NCBI RefSeq assembly: GCF_003402535.2
Contig: NZ_AP025170.1
Span: 806,001 to 870,000 of the forward strand
Direction: 5' to 3'
DNA length: 64,000 nucleotides
Source of the DNA: Cupriavidus sp. P-10
Lineage (GTDB): Bacteria > Pseudomonadota > Gammaproteobacteria > Burkholderiales > Burkholderiaceae
The notes under the pieces were generated by a model. It was not told the DNA's origin, searched no databases, and saw only the letters and a program-made list of their open reading frames with translations. The position numbers were made by a program, and so were the translations under genes. Within the stretch, counting starts at the first letter, position 1; each line of letters starts with the position of its first letter. Positions 55,749 through 64,000 of this stretch are shown here, one piece after another.

Positions 55749-56492
55749 TCAGGCCCTGGCCGGGGCGTCGCGGTACAGCCCGTGGCTAGCGATGTAGTGT
55801 GCCACGCCCGGTGGCAGTTGGTCATCTGCCGGCTGGCCGGCTGCCAGGCGCTGGCGCAGGTGGGTGGAAGACAGGTCGACGGCGAGCGTCTGGTCGATCC
55901 ACATCCGGCCGGAGGGCGTGCATTGTATCAGGGTCGTGTCGGCCTGGCGCTGCGACAGCGCTTCCAGCACCGGGCCCTCCAGCGCGGCGAGCTCGAAGCG
56001 TGGTCGCGTGGCGGTGCACAGGTGCACGTGCGCGAACAGTTCCTGCCAGCCGTGCCAGGTATGCAGGCGCAGCAACTGGTCGGCACCCATCAGCCAGCAC
56101 AGCGAGGCCTGGGGGCCGTATTCGGCGCGCAGCTGGCGCACGGTGTCGATGGTGTAGCTGGGACCGGCGCGGTCGACTTCCATGCGGCTGACGCGGACCC
56201 TGGCGCCGGTGTCGCCCAGGGCGGCGGCGGCCAGTTCGGTCATCGCCAGGCGGTCGGCGGCTGGCGTCACGTCGGTGCCCTTCTGCCAGGACTGGCCGGT
56301 GGGAATCCAGACCAGTTCGTCCAGCTCCAGGTGGTCGATGCACAGCCGCGCCAGAGCCAGGTGCCCGGCATGGGGCGGGTCAAAGGTGCCGCCGAGGATA
56401 CCCAGGCGGTAGGGGCGGTTGGGGCGGTTGGACGGGAGCGGCGGGTCGCCCGCGTCAGCGGGGGGCGTGCGGTCTTGCGCGGTATTGGCCAT
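55749..56492 (-). CDS. nadD: nicotinate-nucleotide adenylyltransferase
   Basis: NadD makes deamido-NAD from nicotinate mononucleotide and ATP. The 247 residues contain LGILGGTFDPPHAGHLALAR with the HxGH motif, LVWIPTGQSWQKG, MGADQLLRLHTWHGWQ and the nucleotide motif VDLSSTHLRQRLA (the ISSTxxR-like end). ATG 56492 (MANTAQDRTPPADAGD) adds a short polar lead; the frame remains open further upstream but overlaps hemF. Ten bases separate it from hemF, so the two are co-transcribed. Confidence 0.95.
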   Translation of the reverse strand: MANTAQDRTPPADAGDPPLPSNRPNRPYRLGILGGTFDPPHAGHLALARLCIDHLELDELVWIPTGQSWQKGTDVTPAADRLAMTELAAAALGDTGARVRVSRMEVDRAGPSYTIDTVRQLRAEYGPQASLCWLMGADQLLRLHTWHGWQELFAHVHLCTATRPRFELAALEGPVLEALSQRQADTTLIQCTPSGRMWIDQTLAVDLSSTHLRQRLAAGQPADDQLPPGVAHYIASHGLYRDAPARA

Positions 56493-56502
56493 AGGTCTGC
56501 CG

Positions 56503-57414
56503 TCAGGTCCAGTCGCGTGCGGGCAGGAAGTCGGTGTACAGCGCCGCTTCGGCGCTGCCCGCTTCCGGTTGCCAGTCATAGCGCCAGGTCACCAGCGGCG
56601 GCATCGACATCAGGATGGATTCGGCGCGTCCGCCCGACTGCAGGCCGAACAGCGTGCCGCGGTCGAACACCAGGTTGAATTCGACATATCGTCCGCGCCG
56701 GTAGGCCTGGAAGCCGCGCTCGCGCTCGCCGTAGGGCGTGTCCTTGCGGGCCTGCAGGATGGGCAGGTAGGCGTCCAGGAAGGCGTCGCCGACCGATTGC
56801 ATCATCGCGAAGCTGGGCTCGAAGCCCAGCGCCGAGAAGTCGTCGAAGAAGATCCCGCCTACACCGCGTGCTTCGTTGCGGTGCTTCAGGAAGAAATACT
56901 CGTCGCACCACTGCTTGAAGCGCGGGTACAGCTCGTCGCCATAAGGCGCCAGCGCCTGCTTGCAGGTGCGGTGGAAATGGCTGCAGTCGTCGGCGTTGCC
57001 ATAGTACGGCGTCAGGTCCATGCCGCCGCCGAACCACCAGACCGGCTCGGCATCCGGCTTTACTGCCAGGAAGCAGCGCACGTTCATGTGGACCGTGGGT
57101 ACGTAGGGGTTGCGCGGATGGAACACCAGCGACACGCCCATCGCCTCGAAGCTGCGCCCGGCCAGTTCGGGCCGGTTGGCGCTGGCTGACGGCGGCAGGG
57201 TATCGCCGCTGACGTGCGAGAAGCCCACGCCGGCGCGCTCCATCACCGCGCCGCCTTCCAGGATCCGGGTGCGGCCGCTGCCGCGCAGGCGTTCGGTGGG
57301 CGGCTTCTCCCAGGCGTCGGTCAGGAACGGCTGGCCGTCAATGGCGCCGATGGCATCGGTGATGCGGTCTTGCAGACCGAGCAAATAGGCACGGACTGCC
57401 TGGGAATCGATCAT
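56503..57414 (-). CDS. hemF: oxygen-dependent coproporphyrinogen III oxidase
   Basis: HemF converts coproporphyrinogen III to protoporphyrinogen IX with O2. The 303 residues match the family end to end: [21 protein letters not shown] start, [39 protein letters not shown] (conserved signature), [20 protein letters not shown] and the C-terminal [18 protein letters not shown] 57414 begins [11 protein letters not shown]. It lies between nadD and purD. The O2-dependent form fits an aerobic organism. Confidence 0.97.
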   Translation of the reverse strand: MIDSQAVRAYLLGLQDRITDAIGAIDGQPFLTDAWEKPPTERLRGSGRTRILEGGAVMERAGVGFSHVSGDTLPPSASANRPELAGRSFEAMGVSLVFHPRNPYVPTVHMNVRCFLAVKPDAEPVWWFGGGMDLTPYYGNADDCSHFHRTCKQALAPYGDELYPRFKQWCDEYFFLKHRNEARGVGGIFFDDFSALGFEPSFAMMQSVGDAFLDAYLPILQARKDTPYGERERGFQAYRRGRYVEFNLVFDRGTLFGLQSGGRAESILMSMPPLVTWRYDWQPEAGSAEAALYTDFLPARDWT

Positions 57415-57563
57415 GGTTGGCGGAAAACGAATGGACCGGATGGGCCGGGCTGATGGCATTCCGGCAGCCCTGAGGCTGCCGGGGGCGTCACAGCGTTGTC
57501 ACGATTGTACCGGCTGGGGCGGCCAGGTGGTCGCCAGGCCCCGGAAGGCCCGCCGGCGGCCAA

Positions 57564-58832
57564 TCAGCGCTTGATGGCGCGGTAACCGATGTCGGTCCGG
57601 TACTGCATGCCGTCGAACCGGATCTGCTCGACCGCGGCATAGGCAGCACGCTGCGCGGCCTTGACGGTGTCGGCCAGGCCGACCACGCACAGCACGCGCC
57701 CGCCCGTGGTCAGCAGCGTGCCATCCTTGAGCGTGGTGCCCGCGTGGAAGGTCACGCTGTCATCGGTTTCGGCCGGGATGCCGGTGATGGTATCGCCCTT
57801 GCGCGGGTTCTCCGGGTAGCCGTACGCGGCCATCACCACGCCCAGCGCGGTGCGGCGGTCCCAGTCCAGTTCGATGCTGTCGAGCTTGCCGTCGACGGCG
57901 TGCTCCATTACCTCGACCAGGTCGGTCTTCAGGCGCGCCAGGATCGGCTGGGTCTCGGGGTCGCCCATGCGGCAGTTGAATTCCAGCGTCTTGAGGTTGC
58001 CGTCCTTGTCGATCATCAGGCCGGCGTACAGGAAGCCGGTGTACGGGATGCCATCCTTCTCCATGCCGCGCACGGTCGGCAGGATGATCTCGCGCAGCGC
58101 GCGCGCATGCAGCGCGGGCGTGACCACCGGGGCGGGGGAGTAGGCGCCCATGCCGCCGGTGTTGGGGCCGGCGTCGGCGTCGAGCAGGCGCTTGTGGTCC
58201 TGGCTGGTGGCCAGTGCCAGCACGTTCTTGCCGTCGACCAGCACGATAAAGCTGGCTTCCTCGCCCTCCAGGAATTCCTCGATCACCACGCGTGCGCCGG
58301 CATCGCCCAGCTTGTTGTCGGCCAGCATCATGTCGACCGCGCCATGGGCTTCTTCCAGCGACATGGCCACCACCACGCCCTTGCCCGCGGCCAGGCCGTC
58401 GGCCTTGATCACGATCGGCGCGCCCTGCGCGTCGATATAGGCGTGCGCCTGGGTCGCGTCGGAGAAGGTCTGGTAGGCGGCGGTCGGGATGCCATGGCGC
58501 TGCATGAACGCCTTGGCAAAGTCCTTGGACGATTCCAGCTGCGCGGCCGCCTTGCTCGGCCCGAAGATGCGCAGGCCCTTGGCGCGGAAGATATCGACGA
58601 TGCCGGCCGCCAGCGGCGCCTCCGGCCCGACCACGGTAAAGGCCACGCCTTCGCGCTCGGCAAATGCGGCGATGACCTCGGGATCGGTCAGCGGAACATT
58701 CTGCAGGCGCTTGTCGAGCGCGGTCCCGCCGTTGCCCGGCGCGACGTACACCACCTGTACCTTGGGAGACTGGGCCAATTTCCAGGCCAGCGCGTGTTCA
58801 CGTCCACCCGAGCCGACAACCAATACTTTCAT
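57564..58832 (-). CDS. purD: phosphoribosylamine-glycine ligase
   Basis: PurD joins phosphoribosylamine and glycine with ATP in purine synthesis. The 422 residues have the N-terminal MKVLVVGSGGREHALAWKLA, the ATP-grasp core with QRHGIPTAAYQTFSDA, IVIKADGLAAGKGVVVAMSL and DHKRLLDADAGPNTGGMGAY, and the C-terminal ALGVVMAAYGYPENPRKGD. All family blocks are present. ATG 58832 is used; an upstream in-frame start adds eight unconserved residues. It lies 149 bases before hemF and 88 after yebC. Confidence 0.97.
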   Translation of the reverse strand: MKVLVVGSGGREHALAWKLAQSPKVQVVYVAPGNGGTALDKRLQNVPLTDPEVIAAFAEREGVAFTVVGPEAPLAAGIVDIFRAKGLRIFGPSKAAAQLESSKDFAKAFMQRHGIPTAAYQTFSDATQAHAYIDAQGAPIVIKADGLAAGKGVVVAMSLEEAHGAVDMMLADNKLGDAGARVVIEEFLEGEEASFIVLVDGKNVLALATSQDHKRLLDADAGPNTGGMGAYSPAPVVTPALHARALREIILPTVRGMEKDGIPYTGFLYAGLMIDKDGNLKTLEFNCRMGDPETQPILARLKTDLVEVMEHAVDGKLDSIELDWDRRTALGVVMAAYGYPENPRKGDTITGIPAETDDSVTFHAGTTLKDGTLLTTGGRVLCVVGLADTVKAAQRAAYAAVEQIRFDGMQYRTDIGYRAIKR

Positions 58833-58920
58833 GATCCACTGCCAGAAAAGAAACACATACTAAAAGGCGGCGGCCTGGGTCTTGTCCGGGCCGCCGCCGT
58901 GGGGGGCTTGTTGCTGCAGC

Positions 58921-59646
58921 TTAGTCTTCGATCACCGCGTTGGTGAAGACTTCCTGCACGTCGTCCAGGTTTTCCAGGGCGTCGAGCAGCTTCTGCATCC
59001 TGGCCGCGTCGTCGCCGGCGAAGCTGACTTCGTTCTGCGGCTTCATCACCACGTCAGCCACTTCCGCCTTGAAGCCGGCGCCTTCCAGCGCGGTCTTGAC
59101 CGCCGGGAAATCGTTGGGCGGGCAGGTCACTTCGATCGAGTCGTCGTCATTGGTGACGACGTCGTCGGCGCCCGCCTCCAGCGCGGCTTCCATCAGCTTG
59201 TCTTCCGGCGTGCCGGGCGCGAACAGGAACTGGCCGCAGTGGGTGAACATGAATGCCACCGAGCCTTCGTTGCCCATGTTGCCGCCATGCTTGGAGAACG
59301 CGTGGCGCACTTCGGCCACGGTGCGGGTGCGGTTGTCGGTCAGGCAGTCGACGATGATGGCCGCACCGGCCAGGCCGTAGCCTTCGTAGCGGATCTCTTC
59401 GTAGTTGGCGCCTTCCAGGCCGCCCACGCCGCGCTGGATGGCGCGCTGGATGTTGTCCTTGGGCATGTTCGCGTCCATGGCCTTGTCGATCGACAGGCGC
59501 AGGCGCGGATTGGAGTCGACATCGCCGCCGCCGAGCTTGGCGGCAACGGTGATTTCCTTGATCAGGCGGGTCCAGATCTTGCCGCGCTTGGCGTCAGCGG
59601 CAGCTTTCTTGTGTTTGATATTGGCCCATTTCGAGTGACCGGCCAT
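58921..59646 (-). CDS. yebC: YebC/PmpR-family transcriptional/translational regulator
   Basis: A 241-residue YebC protein: [45 protein letters not shown]-type segments ([20 protein letters not shown]), and [20 protein letters not shown]. Members bind DNA as regulators (PmpR), and recent work on the family also points to relief of ribosome stalling at prolines; which holds here is not visible. The start follows CGGAGAGAAAC. It is the first gene of the minus-strand block toward rng and is divergent from the HerA-like ATPase. Confidence 0.96.
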   Translation of the reverse strand: MAGHSKWANIKHKKAAADAKRGKIWTRLIKEITVAAKLGGGDVDSNPRLRLSIDKAMDANMPKDNIQRAIQRGVGGLEGANYEEIRYEGYGLAGAAIIVDCLTDNRTRTVAEVRHAFSKHGGNMGNEGSVAFMFTHCGQFLFAPGTPEDKLMEAALEAGADDVVTNDDDSIEVTCPPNDFPAVKTALEGAGFKAEVADVVMKPQNEVSFAGDDAARMQKLLDALENLDDVQEVFTNAVIED

Positions 59647-59739
59647 GTTTCTCTCCGAGGCGGAAAACGGTGTTATGCGGTGATGGAATTCGGGATGCCA
59701 GGCGCGGGCGCCAGGTGACGGATATGCCTGGCGGCTGGC

Positions 59740-59745
59740 TATAAT
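59740..59745 (+). promoter_or_regulatory. putative -10 element of the HerA-like gene
   Basis: A perfect TATAAT, 84 bases before ATG 59824; the best -35-like hexamer, GTGACG (59715-59720), has a long 19-bp spacer. Confidence 0.45.
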
Positions 59746-59823
59746 CAGCCCAGGATTTTATCACGCGGGCCTGCCCGCGCCGCTGCCGTGGCGAGTCCCG
59801 CGGCACTTGCTATCAGGAAGATC

Positions 59824-61350
59824 ATGGCCGACCCCATCCTTATCGCCAAGAACGCCGAACACGAACTGGTGCTGCTGCCCCAGATGGGCAACCGGCACGG
59901 GCTGATCACGGGCGCGACCGGCACCGGCAAGACCGTCACGCTGCAGACGCTGGCGCAGGGGTTTTCGCGCCTGGGCGTGCCGGTGTTCATGGCGGACGTC
60001 AAAGGTGACCTGACCGGCATTTCGCAGTCCGGCCAGTTGTCTGACAAGCTCAGGCAGCGCCTGGCCGACCTGGGCCTGCCCGAACCGGCCTGGGGCGGAT
60101 GCCCGACCACGCTGTGGGACGTGTTCGGCCAGAAGGGCCACCCGGTGCGCGCCACGGTCTCGCACATGGGGCCGCTGCTGCTGTCGCGCATGCTGGAGCT
60201 CAACGACACCCAGCAGGGCGTGCTCAACCTGGTGTTCCGCATCGCCGATGCCAACGGCCTGCTGCTGCTTGACGCCAAGGACCTGCGCGCAATGCTGCAG
60301 TACGTGGGCGACAATGCCTCGCAGTTCACGACCGAGTACGGCAATATCTCAACCGCCTCGGTCGGCGCGATCCAGCGCGGGCTGCTGGCGCTGGAGTCGC
60401 AGGGCGGCGATGTCTTCTTCGGCGAGCCGATGCTGAACCTGGAAGACTTCATCCAGACCGAGAAGGGCCAGGGCGTGGTCAATATCCTGGCGGCGGACAA
60501 GCTGATGAACTCGCCGCGGTTGTACGCGACCTTCCTGCTGTGGATGCTGTCCGAGCTGTTCGAGAAACTGCCCGAGGCCGGCGACCTCGACAAGCCCAAG
60601 CTGGTGTTCTTCTTCGACGAGGCGCATCTGCTGTTCAACGACGCGCCCAAGGCGCTGCTCGACAAGATCGAGCAGGTGGTGCGGCTGGTCCGCTCCAAGG
60701 GCGTAGGCGTGTATTTCGTCACGCAGAACCCGGTGGACATCCCCGACACGGTGCTGGGCCAGCTGGGCAACCGCGTGCAGCACGCGCTGCGCGCGTTCAC
60801 GCCGCGCGACCAGAAGGCGGTCAAGGTGGCGGCCACCACCATGCGCGCCAATCCCAAGCTGAACCTGGAAACAGCGATCGGCGAGCTTGGGGTGGGCGAG
60901 GCGCTGGTGTCGTTCCTCGACGCCAAGGGCACGCCGTGCGTGACCGAGCGCGCCTGGGTACTGCCGCCGGGCAGCCGGATCGGGCCGGCTACCGATGAGG
61001 AGCGCAAGCAGCTGGTCGCAAACTCGCTGGTCGCGGGAACGTACGAGACGGCCGTGGATCGCGAATCGGCTTACGAGAAGCTGCGCGGCAGCGTGCCGAC
61101 GGTGGCCAATGGCAATGGCAACGGCAAGGGCAAGCAGCCGGAAGCCCGGCCGGAAGCGGAACAGGATAGCGGCTGGCTCGGTACCGCGGGGGATATCTTC
61201 GGCACGCTGACCAAGGGCACCGGCAAGAGCGGGCGCGGCGATTCGATTTTGGAGTCGATGGCCAAGTCGGCCGCGCGCACGGTGGGGTCGCAGGTAGGCC
61301 GCGAGCTGATTCGCGGCGTGCTGGGCAGCCTGCTCGGGAAGAAAAAGTAA
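59824..61350 (+). CDS. HerA-like ATPase, DUF853 family
   Basis: A 508-residue P-loop ATPase of the HerA/FtsK superfamily (DUF853 branch). It opens [20 protein letters not shown], with Walker A GATGTGKT (residues 30-37), Walker [13 protein letters not shown] (about 260-271), the arginine/sensor segments [20 protein letters not shown] and [20 protein letters not shown]. The last 90 residues are polar with Gly/Asn repeats ([12 protein letters not shown]) and an amphipathic end. The family is widespread and its role is not settled. No nuclease partner (NurA-like) is next to it. ATG follows TCAGGAAGATC. Confidence 0.9.
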   Translation: MADPILIAKNAEHELVLLPQMGNRHGLITGATGTGKTVTLQTLAQGFSRLGVPVFMADVKGDLTGISQSGQLSDKLRQRLADLGLPEPAWGGCPTTLWDVFGQKGHPVRATVSHMGPLLLSRMLELNDTQQGVLNLVFRIADANGLLLLDAKDLRAMLQYVGDNASQFTTEYGNISTASVGAIQRGLLALESQGGDVFFGEPMLNLEDFIQTEKGQGVVNILAADKLMNSPRLYATFLLWMLSELFEKLPEAGDLDKPKLVFFFDEAHLLFNDAPKALLDKIEQVVRLVRSKGVGVYFVTQNPVDIPDTVLGQLGNRVQHALRAFTPRDQKAVKVAATTMRANPKLNLETAIGELGVGEALVSFLDAKGTPCVTERAWVLPPGSRIGPATDEERKQLVANSLVAGTYETAVDRESAYEKLRGSVPTVANGNGNGKGKQPEARPEAEQDSGWLGTAGDIFGTLTKGTGKSGRGDSILESMAKSAARTVGSQVGRELIRGVLGSLLGKKK

Positions 61351-61370
61351 AAGACCCGAAGGGGAGAAAC

Positions 61371-61396
61371 AAGGGCCGCGCAGCGGCCCTTTGTTT
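61371..61396. terminator. bidirectional terminator between the HerA-like gene and the DUF3149 gene
   Basis: AAGGGCCGC, loop GCA, GCGGCCCTT, then TGTTTT; a perfect 9-bp stem. It overlaps the end of the DUF3149 transcript on the other strand. Confidence 0.8.
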
Positions 61397-61561
61397 TCAG
61401 TGGCGCCGGGCGCCTTGCTGCGCTTTCGCCGCCGCAGCGTCCTCGCGCATCTTGCGCGCAAACATCCGCGCAAAGAACCAGCCCATGCCGATGATGAAGA
61501 CGATCACGCCCAGGCTCATCAGGCCGGTGCTGGTGCTGAAGAGAATCTTGATGGCTTCCAA
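61397..61561 (-). CDS. DUF3149 small membrane protein
   Basis: A 54-residue single-pass protein: EAIKILFSTSTGLMSLGVIV, FIIGMGWFFARMFARKMRED and a polar Ala-rich end. The pattern STGLMSLGVIVFIIGMG is the DUF3149 family. The start is TTG 61561, with ribosome site GGGAG six bases before; no ATG is available at the right place (the next in-frame ATG is inside the helix region). The family has no known role. Confidence 0.75.
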   Translation of the reverse strand: MEAIKILFSTSTGLMSLGVIVFIIGMGWFFARMFARKMREDAAAAKAQQGARRH

Positions 61562-61711
61562 GGTTGGCTCCCTGTGGTTGGCGGCATGTGGTTGGCGCCA
61601 TATGCCGGCGGAAGTACCGCCAGCGGCTGCCGCCAGCGGGGGCCTCCAGTGTAGGGAGCCATGGGGCGCGGGCTGTTGAGGCTGGTCAAGCCCGCGCAAG
61701 TCCGGCTCGTG

Positions 61712-62362
61712 TCAGTTCTTGGTGCCGAACAGCCGGTCGCCCGCATCGCCCAGGCCCGGCACGATGTACGCGTCGGCATCCAGGTGGCTGTCCAGCGAGG
61801 CCACGAACAGCTTCACGCCCGGATGCGCCTTCTGGAACACCTCCACGCCTTCCGGCGCCGCCACCAGCGCGACGAAGGTGATGGCCTCGTCCTTGACGCC
61901 GCGGCGTTTGAGCACTTCCACCGCATGCACGGCCGAATAGCCCGTCGCCACCATCGGATCGCACAGGATAAAGCTGCGGTCTTCCAGGTCCGGCAGCCGC
62001 ACCAGGTATTCGACCGGGCGGTGCTGCTCGTCGCGGTACACGCCGATATGGCCGATCCGCGCCGACGGGATCAGCTCGACCAGGCCATCGCTCATGCCCA
62101 CGCCGGCGCGCAGCACCGGCACGATGGTCAGCTTCTTGCCGGCGATCACCGGTGCATCCAGTTCCACCAGCGGCGTGTCGATGCGGCGCGTGGTCAGTGG
62201 CAGGTTGCGCGTGATCTCGTAGCCCATCAGCAGCGTGATCTCGCGCAGCAACTCGCGGAAGGTGCGCGTGGACGTTTCCTTGTCGCGCATGTGCGAGAGC
62301 TTGTGCTGGATCAGCGGGTGGTCGAGGATGAACAGGTTGGGAAAGCGCGGATCTTGTTTCAT
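61712..62362 (-). CDS. upp: uracil phosphoribosyltransferase
   Basis: Upp makes UMP from uracil and PRPP. The 216 residues show [20 protein letters not shown], the conserved [20 protein letters not shown] (flexible loop near the active site), [20 protein letters not shown] and the PRPP-binding [20 protein letters not shown], then [16 protein letters not shown] 62362 begins [11 protein letters not shown]. It may work with the NCS2 permease at 17.9-19.2 kb in uracil salvage. Its promoter is on the minus strand near 62455. Confidence 0.97.
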   Translation of the reverse strand: MKQDPRFPNLFILDHPLIQHKLSHMRDKETSTRTFRELLREITLLMGYEITRNLPLTTRRIDTPLVELDAPVIAGKKLTIVPVLRAGVGMSDGLVELIPSARIGHIGVYRDEQHRPVEYLVRLPDLEDRSFILCDPMVATGYSAVHAVEVLKRRGVKDEAITFVALVAAPEGVEVFQKAHPGVKLFVASLDSHLDADAYIVPGLGDAGDRLFGTKN

Positions 62363-62454
62363 GGCTGGCGGCGAGGGCTCGGCGGGGATAGGAGCAAGCT
62401 GGTGAAGCGGGCGGCCGGGTCGGGTGGAGCCGGCCGCCGCGCCGTTGTAGCCGG

Positions 62455-62460
62455 ATTGTA
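62455..62460 (-). promoter_or_regulatory. putative -10 element of upp (minus strand)
   Basis: TACAAT read on the minus strand; predicted leader of about 86 nt. Confidence 0.45.
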
Positions 62461-62468
62461 ATGGAAGC

Positions 62469-62511
62469 GGGCCGCAGCGCGGCTGCGGCCCGATACCCGG
62501 CAAGCTTGCCG
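62469..62511 (-). terminator. hairpin pair between the MFS gene and upp
   Basis: GGGCCGCAGC, loop GCG, GCTGCGGCCC (62469-62491) is a perfect 10-bp stem, and CGGCAAGCTTGCCG (62498-62511) is a perfect 14-bp palindrome. Both lie just after the MFS stop (minus strand); no U-tract, so terminator function is likely but unproven. Confidence 0.5.
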
Positions 62512-62521
62512 CTACCTGGCC

Positions 62522-63922
62522 TTAGTCCAGCGCGCGGTCCTTCGACTCGATATCCACCATGAAGATCGCGAAGGCCGCCACGGCAAGGAAGGACGAAAGC
62601 AGCCCAAGCGCCAGCGTGAACTGGGTAGCCATGATCGGTGCAATGATCGAAGGGGCGAACAGGCCACCAAATCGTGCCATCGCACCGGCGGTGCCCATCC
62701 CGCTGGCCCGCAGGTCCGTCGGATACACTTCCGGCGTGAAGGCGTAGAGTGCGCCCCAGGTGCCCAGCAGCGCGAAGCTCATCAGCAGGGTGGAGCCGAC
62801 GATCAACCCGGTGGACGTGCCCAGGCTATACAGCATGCAACCTGCCGCGCTGAGCAGCAGGAAGCCGATCAGGGTCGGCTTCCGGCCCCAGCGCTCAACG
62901 CCGTGCGCGGCGAGCGCGAACCCGGGAAGCTGCACCAGCGCGAGCAGGATCAGGAAGACCTGGCCACGCATGAAGCCAAAGCCCTGGCCGGCCAGCTTCA
63001 CCGGCAGATAGACGAAGACACCGTAATAGGCGATCGAGATCAGCATCCACGCGGCAAGCAGGCAGATGCTGCGGCGCCGGCATCCGGCCGCGAACAGCGC
63101 GAAGACCGATTTGCGCTCCATCTTCTGCGGCTCCAGCGGGGCGATTTCCACCGAAACCCGATTGGCTTTGGCAACGCGCTGAAGTACCGCGCGTGCCTCT
63201 TCCGAGCGTCCCGATTTATTCAGGTAGAGCGGTGACTCTGGCACAAAGAACCGAACCACCACGCCGACCAGCGCGGGGAGGCCTGTGACAAAGAAGATCA
63301 GGCGCCAGGCATCGTTGCCTTGCGAGACGGCGACCAGGGCCAGGATGGCGAGCAGGATCGTGCCGACGGCCCAGAAGGACTCCAGCAGGACCAGCCAGCG
63401 GCCGCGCCGGTCCGAGGGAAGGAACTCGGCCATCATGGTGTAGTCGACGGGCAACGTGCCGCCGACGCCGATGCCGGTCAGGAAGCGCAGCAGCAGCAGC
63501 CACTGGAAGTCCGGGGCAAAGGCGGAGGCGACGCCGCAGATGGCGTCAAGGATCACCGCCATCATCAGGACGGGCCGGCGGCCGATCCGGTCCGCAAGCC
63601 GGCCGAACGCGAAGGCGCCGATCAGCATGCCGACGAAGAACATCGTCCCGGTCTGCAAGGCGCTCGGCACGGGAATGCCGAATGTCGAGGCAATGGAAGG
63701 CGCGGTGAACCCGATCGACAGGACCTGCATCGCGTCAGCCAGCCAGACCAGGCCGAAAATGCCGAACAGCCGATACTGGAACCGGCCGACACCGGCTGCG
63801 CGGATGCCTTGCTCGATCGTGATGGTTTGGGACGTCGATGCCCGCGCGCTTGGGTGGGGAGCCGCGCTGATCGTCGCCTCGGGGATTGTCGATGCTGCCA
63901 TTGAGGAAATTGATGACGACAT
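62522..63922 (-). CDS. MFS transporter (metabolite:H+ symporter group)
   Basis: A 466-residue transporter with 12 predicted membrane helices and a polar N-terminal lead of about 35 residues. Motif A of the family is FGRLADRIGRRPVLMMAVIL (between helices 2 and 3), and LRFLTGIGVGGTLPVDYTMM with EFLPSDRRGRWLVLLESFWA matches the SV2/NaiP-like aromatic or metabolite symporter group. The central loop and TWGALYAFTPEVYPTDLRAS in helix 10-11 support this. Substrate unknown; carboxylates or nicotinate-like compounds are usual for the group. It is the last complete gene in the window; 78 bases precede it. Confidence 0.88.
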   Translation of the reverse strand: MSSSISSMAASTIPEATISAAPHPSARASTSQTITIEQGIRAAGVGRFQYRLFGIFGLVWLADAMQVLSIGFTAPSIASTFGIPVPSALQTGTMFFVGMLIGAFAFGRLADRIGRRPVLMMAVILDAICGVASAFAPDFQWLLLLRFLTGIGVGGTLPVDYTMMAEFLPSDRRGRWLVLLESFWAVGTILLAILALVAVSQGNDAWRLIFFVTGLPALVGVVVRFFVPESPLYLNKSGRSEEARAVLQRVAKANRVSVEIAPLEPQKMERKSVFALFAAGCRRRSICLLAAWMLISIAYYGVFVYLPVKLAGQGFGFMRGQVFLILLALVQLPGFALAAHGVERWGRKPTLIGFLLLSAAGCMLYSLGTSTGLIVGSTLLMSFALLGTWGALYAFTPEVYPTDLRASGMGTAGAMARFGGLFAPSIIAPIMATQFTLALGLLSSFLAVAAFAIFMVDIESKDRALD

Positions 63923-64000
63923 ATTGTCTACCTGTCTTTATAGGCTGGTTCTTGAATTCGGAAGCCACGCACCGCGATGCGGCCAAACCTGTGGCTACCC

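Noticed and set aside
59824..61350. HerA-like ATPase as part of an anti-phage system
   Set aside because: No NurA, SIR2 or other nuclease gene is adjacent; the protein is of the DUF853 branch and flanked by housekeeping genes.

Overview
This is a GC-rich, densely coding chromosomal window from a beta-proteobacterium. Gene content and order fit Burkholderiaceae, most likely Cupriavidus or a close Ralstonia relative: gyrA-serC-pheA-hisC-tyrA-aroA-cmk-rpsA-ihfB-lapA-lapB-ugd-hldE-hldD, then metNIQ, etfBA, rpsP-rimM-trmD-rplS, and yebC-purD-hemF-nadD-rsfS-rlmH-maf-rng. The genus is inferred from gene order and protein character, not from a database search. I see no tRNA or rRNA gene, CRISPR array, insertion sequence, integrase, att site or prophage gene, and no obvious shift in base composition. 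Almost everything is core genome.

Layout, 1-13.6 kb (+ strand): the 3' part of gyrA, a secreted DUF2059 protein, then a serine/aromatic amino-acid run (serC, pheA, hisC, tyrA, aroA). After it come cmk, rpsA, ihfB and the LPS-control pair lapA-lapB. A small DUF2061 membrane gene lies antisense between aroA and cmk. 13.6-20.3 kb: sugar-nucleotide and heptose genes (ugd, hldE1, hldD), a ComEA-like protein, a uracil/xanthine permease and cysM. 20.3-26 kb: mltB (-), a class II deacetylase with an enoyl-CoA-hydratase-like gene, and the methionine ABC importer metN-metI-metQ. 26-35.4 kb: etfB-etfA; dadA divergent from an Lrp-type regulator; a radical SAM protein; a LysR regulator, a TM2-domain protein and several small proteins; a periplasmic sorbosone/glucose dehydrogenase-like protein.

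35.4-43.2 kb: rpsP-rimM-trmD-rplS (ribosomal proteins, 16S maturation, tRNA m1G37), a NUDIX CoA pyrophosphatase, trhO (-) and dnaE. 43.2-50.7 kb: LPS core/O-antigen genes (GT2, O-antigen ligase, WaaE-like GT2, GT4, msbA, heptosyltransferase I), working with the heptose precursor genes at 15-17 kb and with lapAB. 50.7-64 kb: an AhpD-like protein, a lipoprotein-like protein, the minus-strand housekeeping run from yebC to rng, a HerA-like ATPase, a DUF3149 mini-protein, upp and an MFS transporter.

No undescribed multi-gene system is evident. The best leads are regulatory or small-scale. They are a near-consensus Fur box placed exactly over a promoter for the DUF2061 membrane gene, a histone-H1-like KTAT-repeat tail on RsfS, a hydratase homologue without either catalytic glutamate in an operon with a deacetylase, a probable leaderless dnaE transcript, structured leaders before msbA and uraA, and a 52-residue membrane protein.
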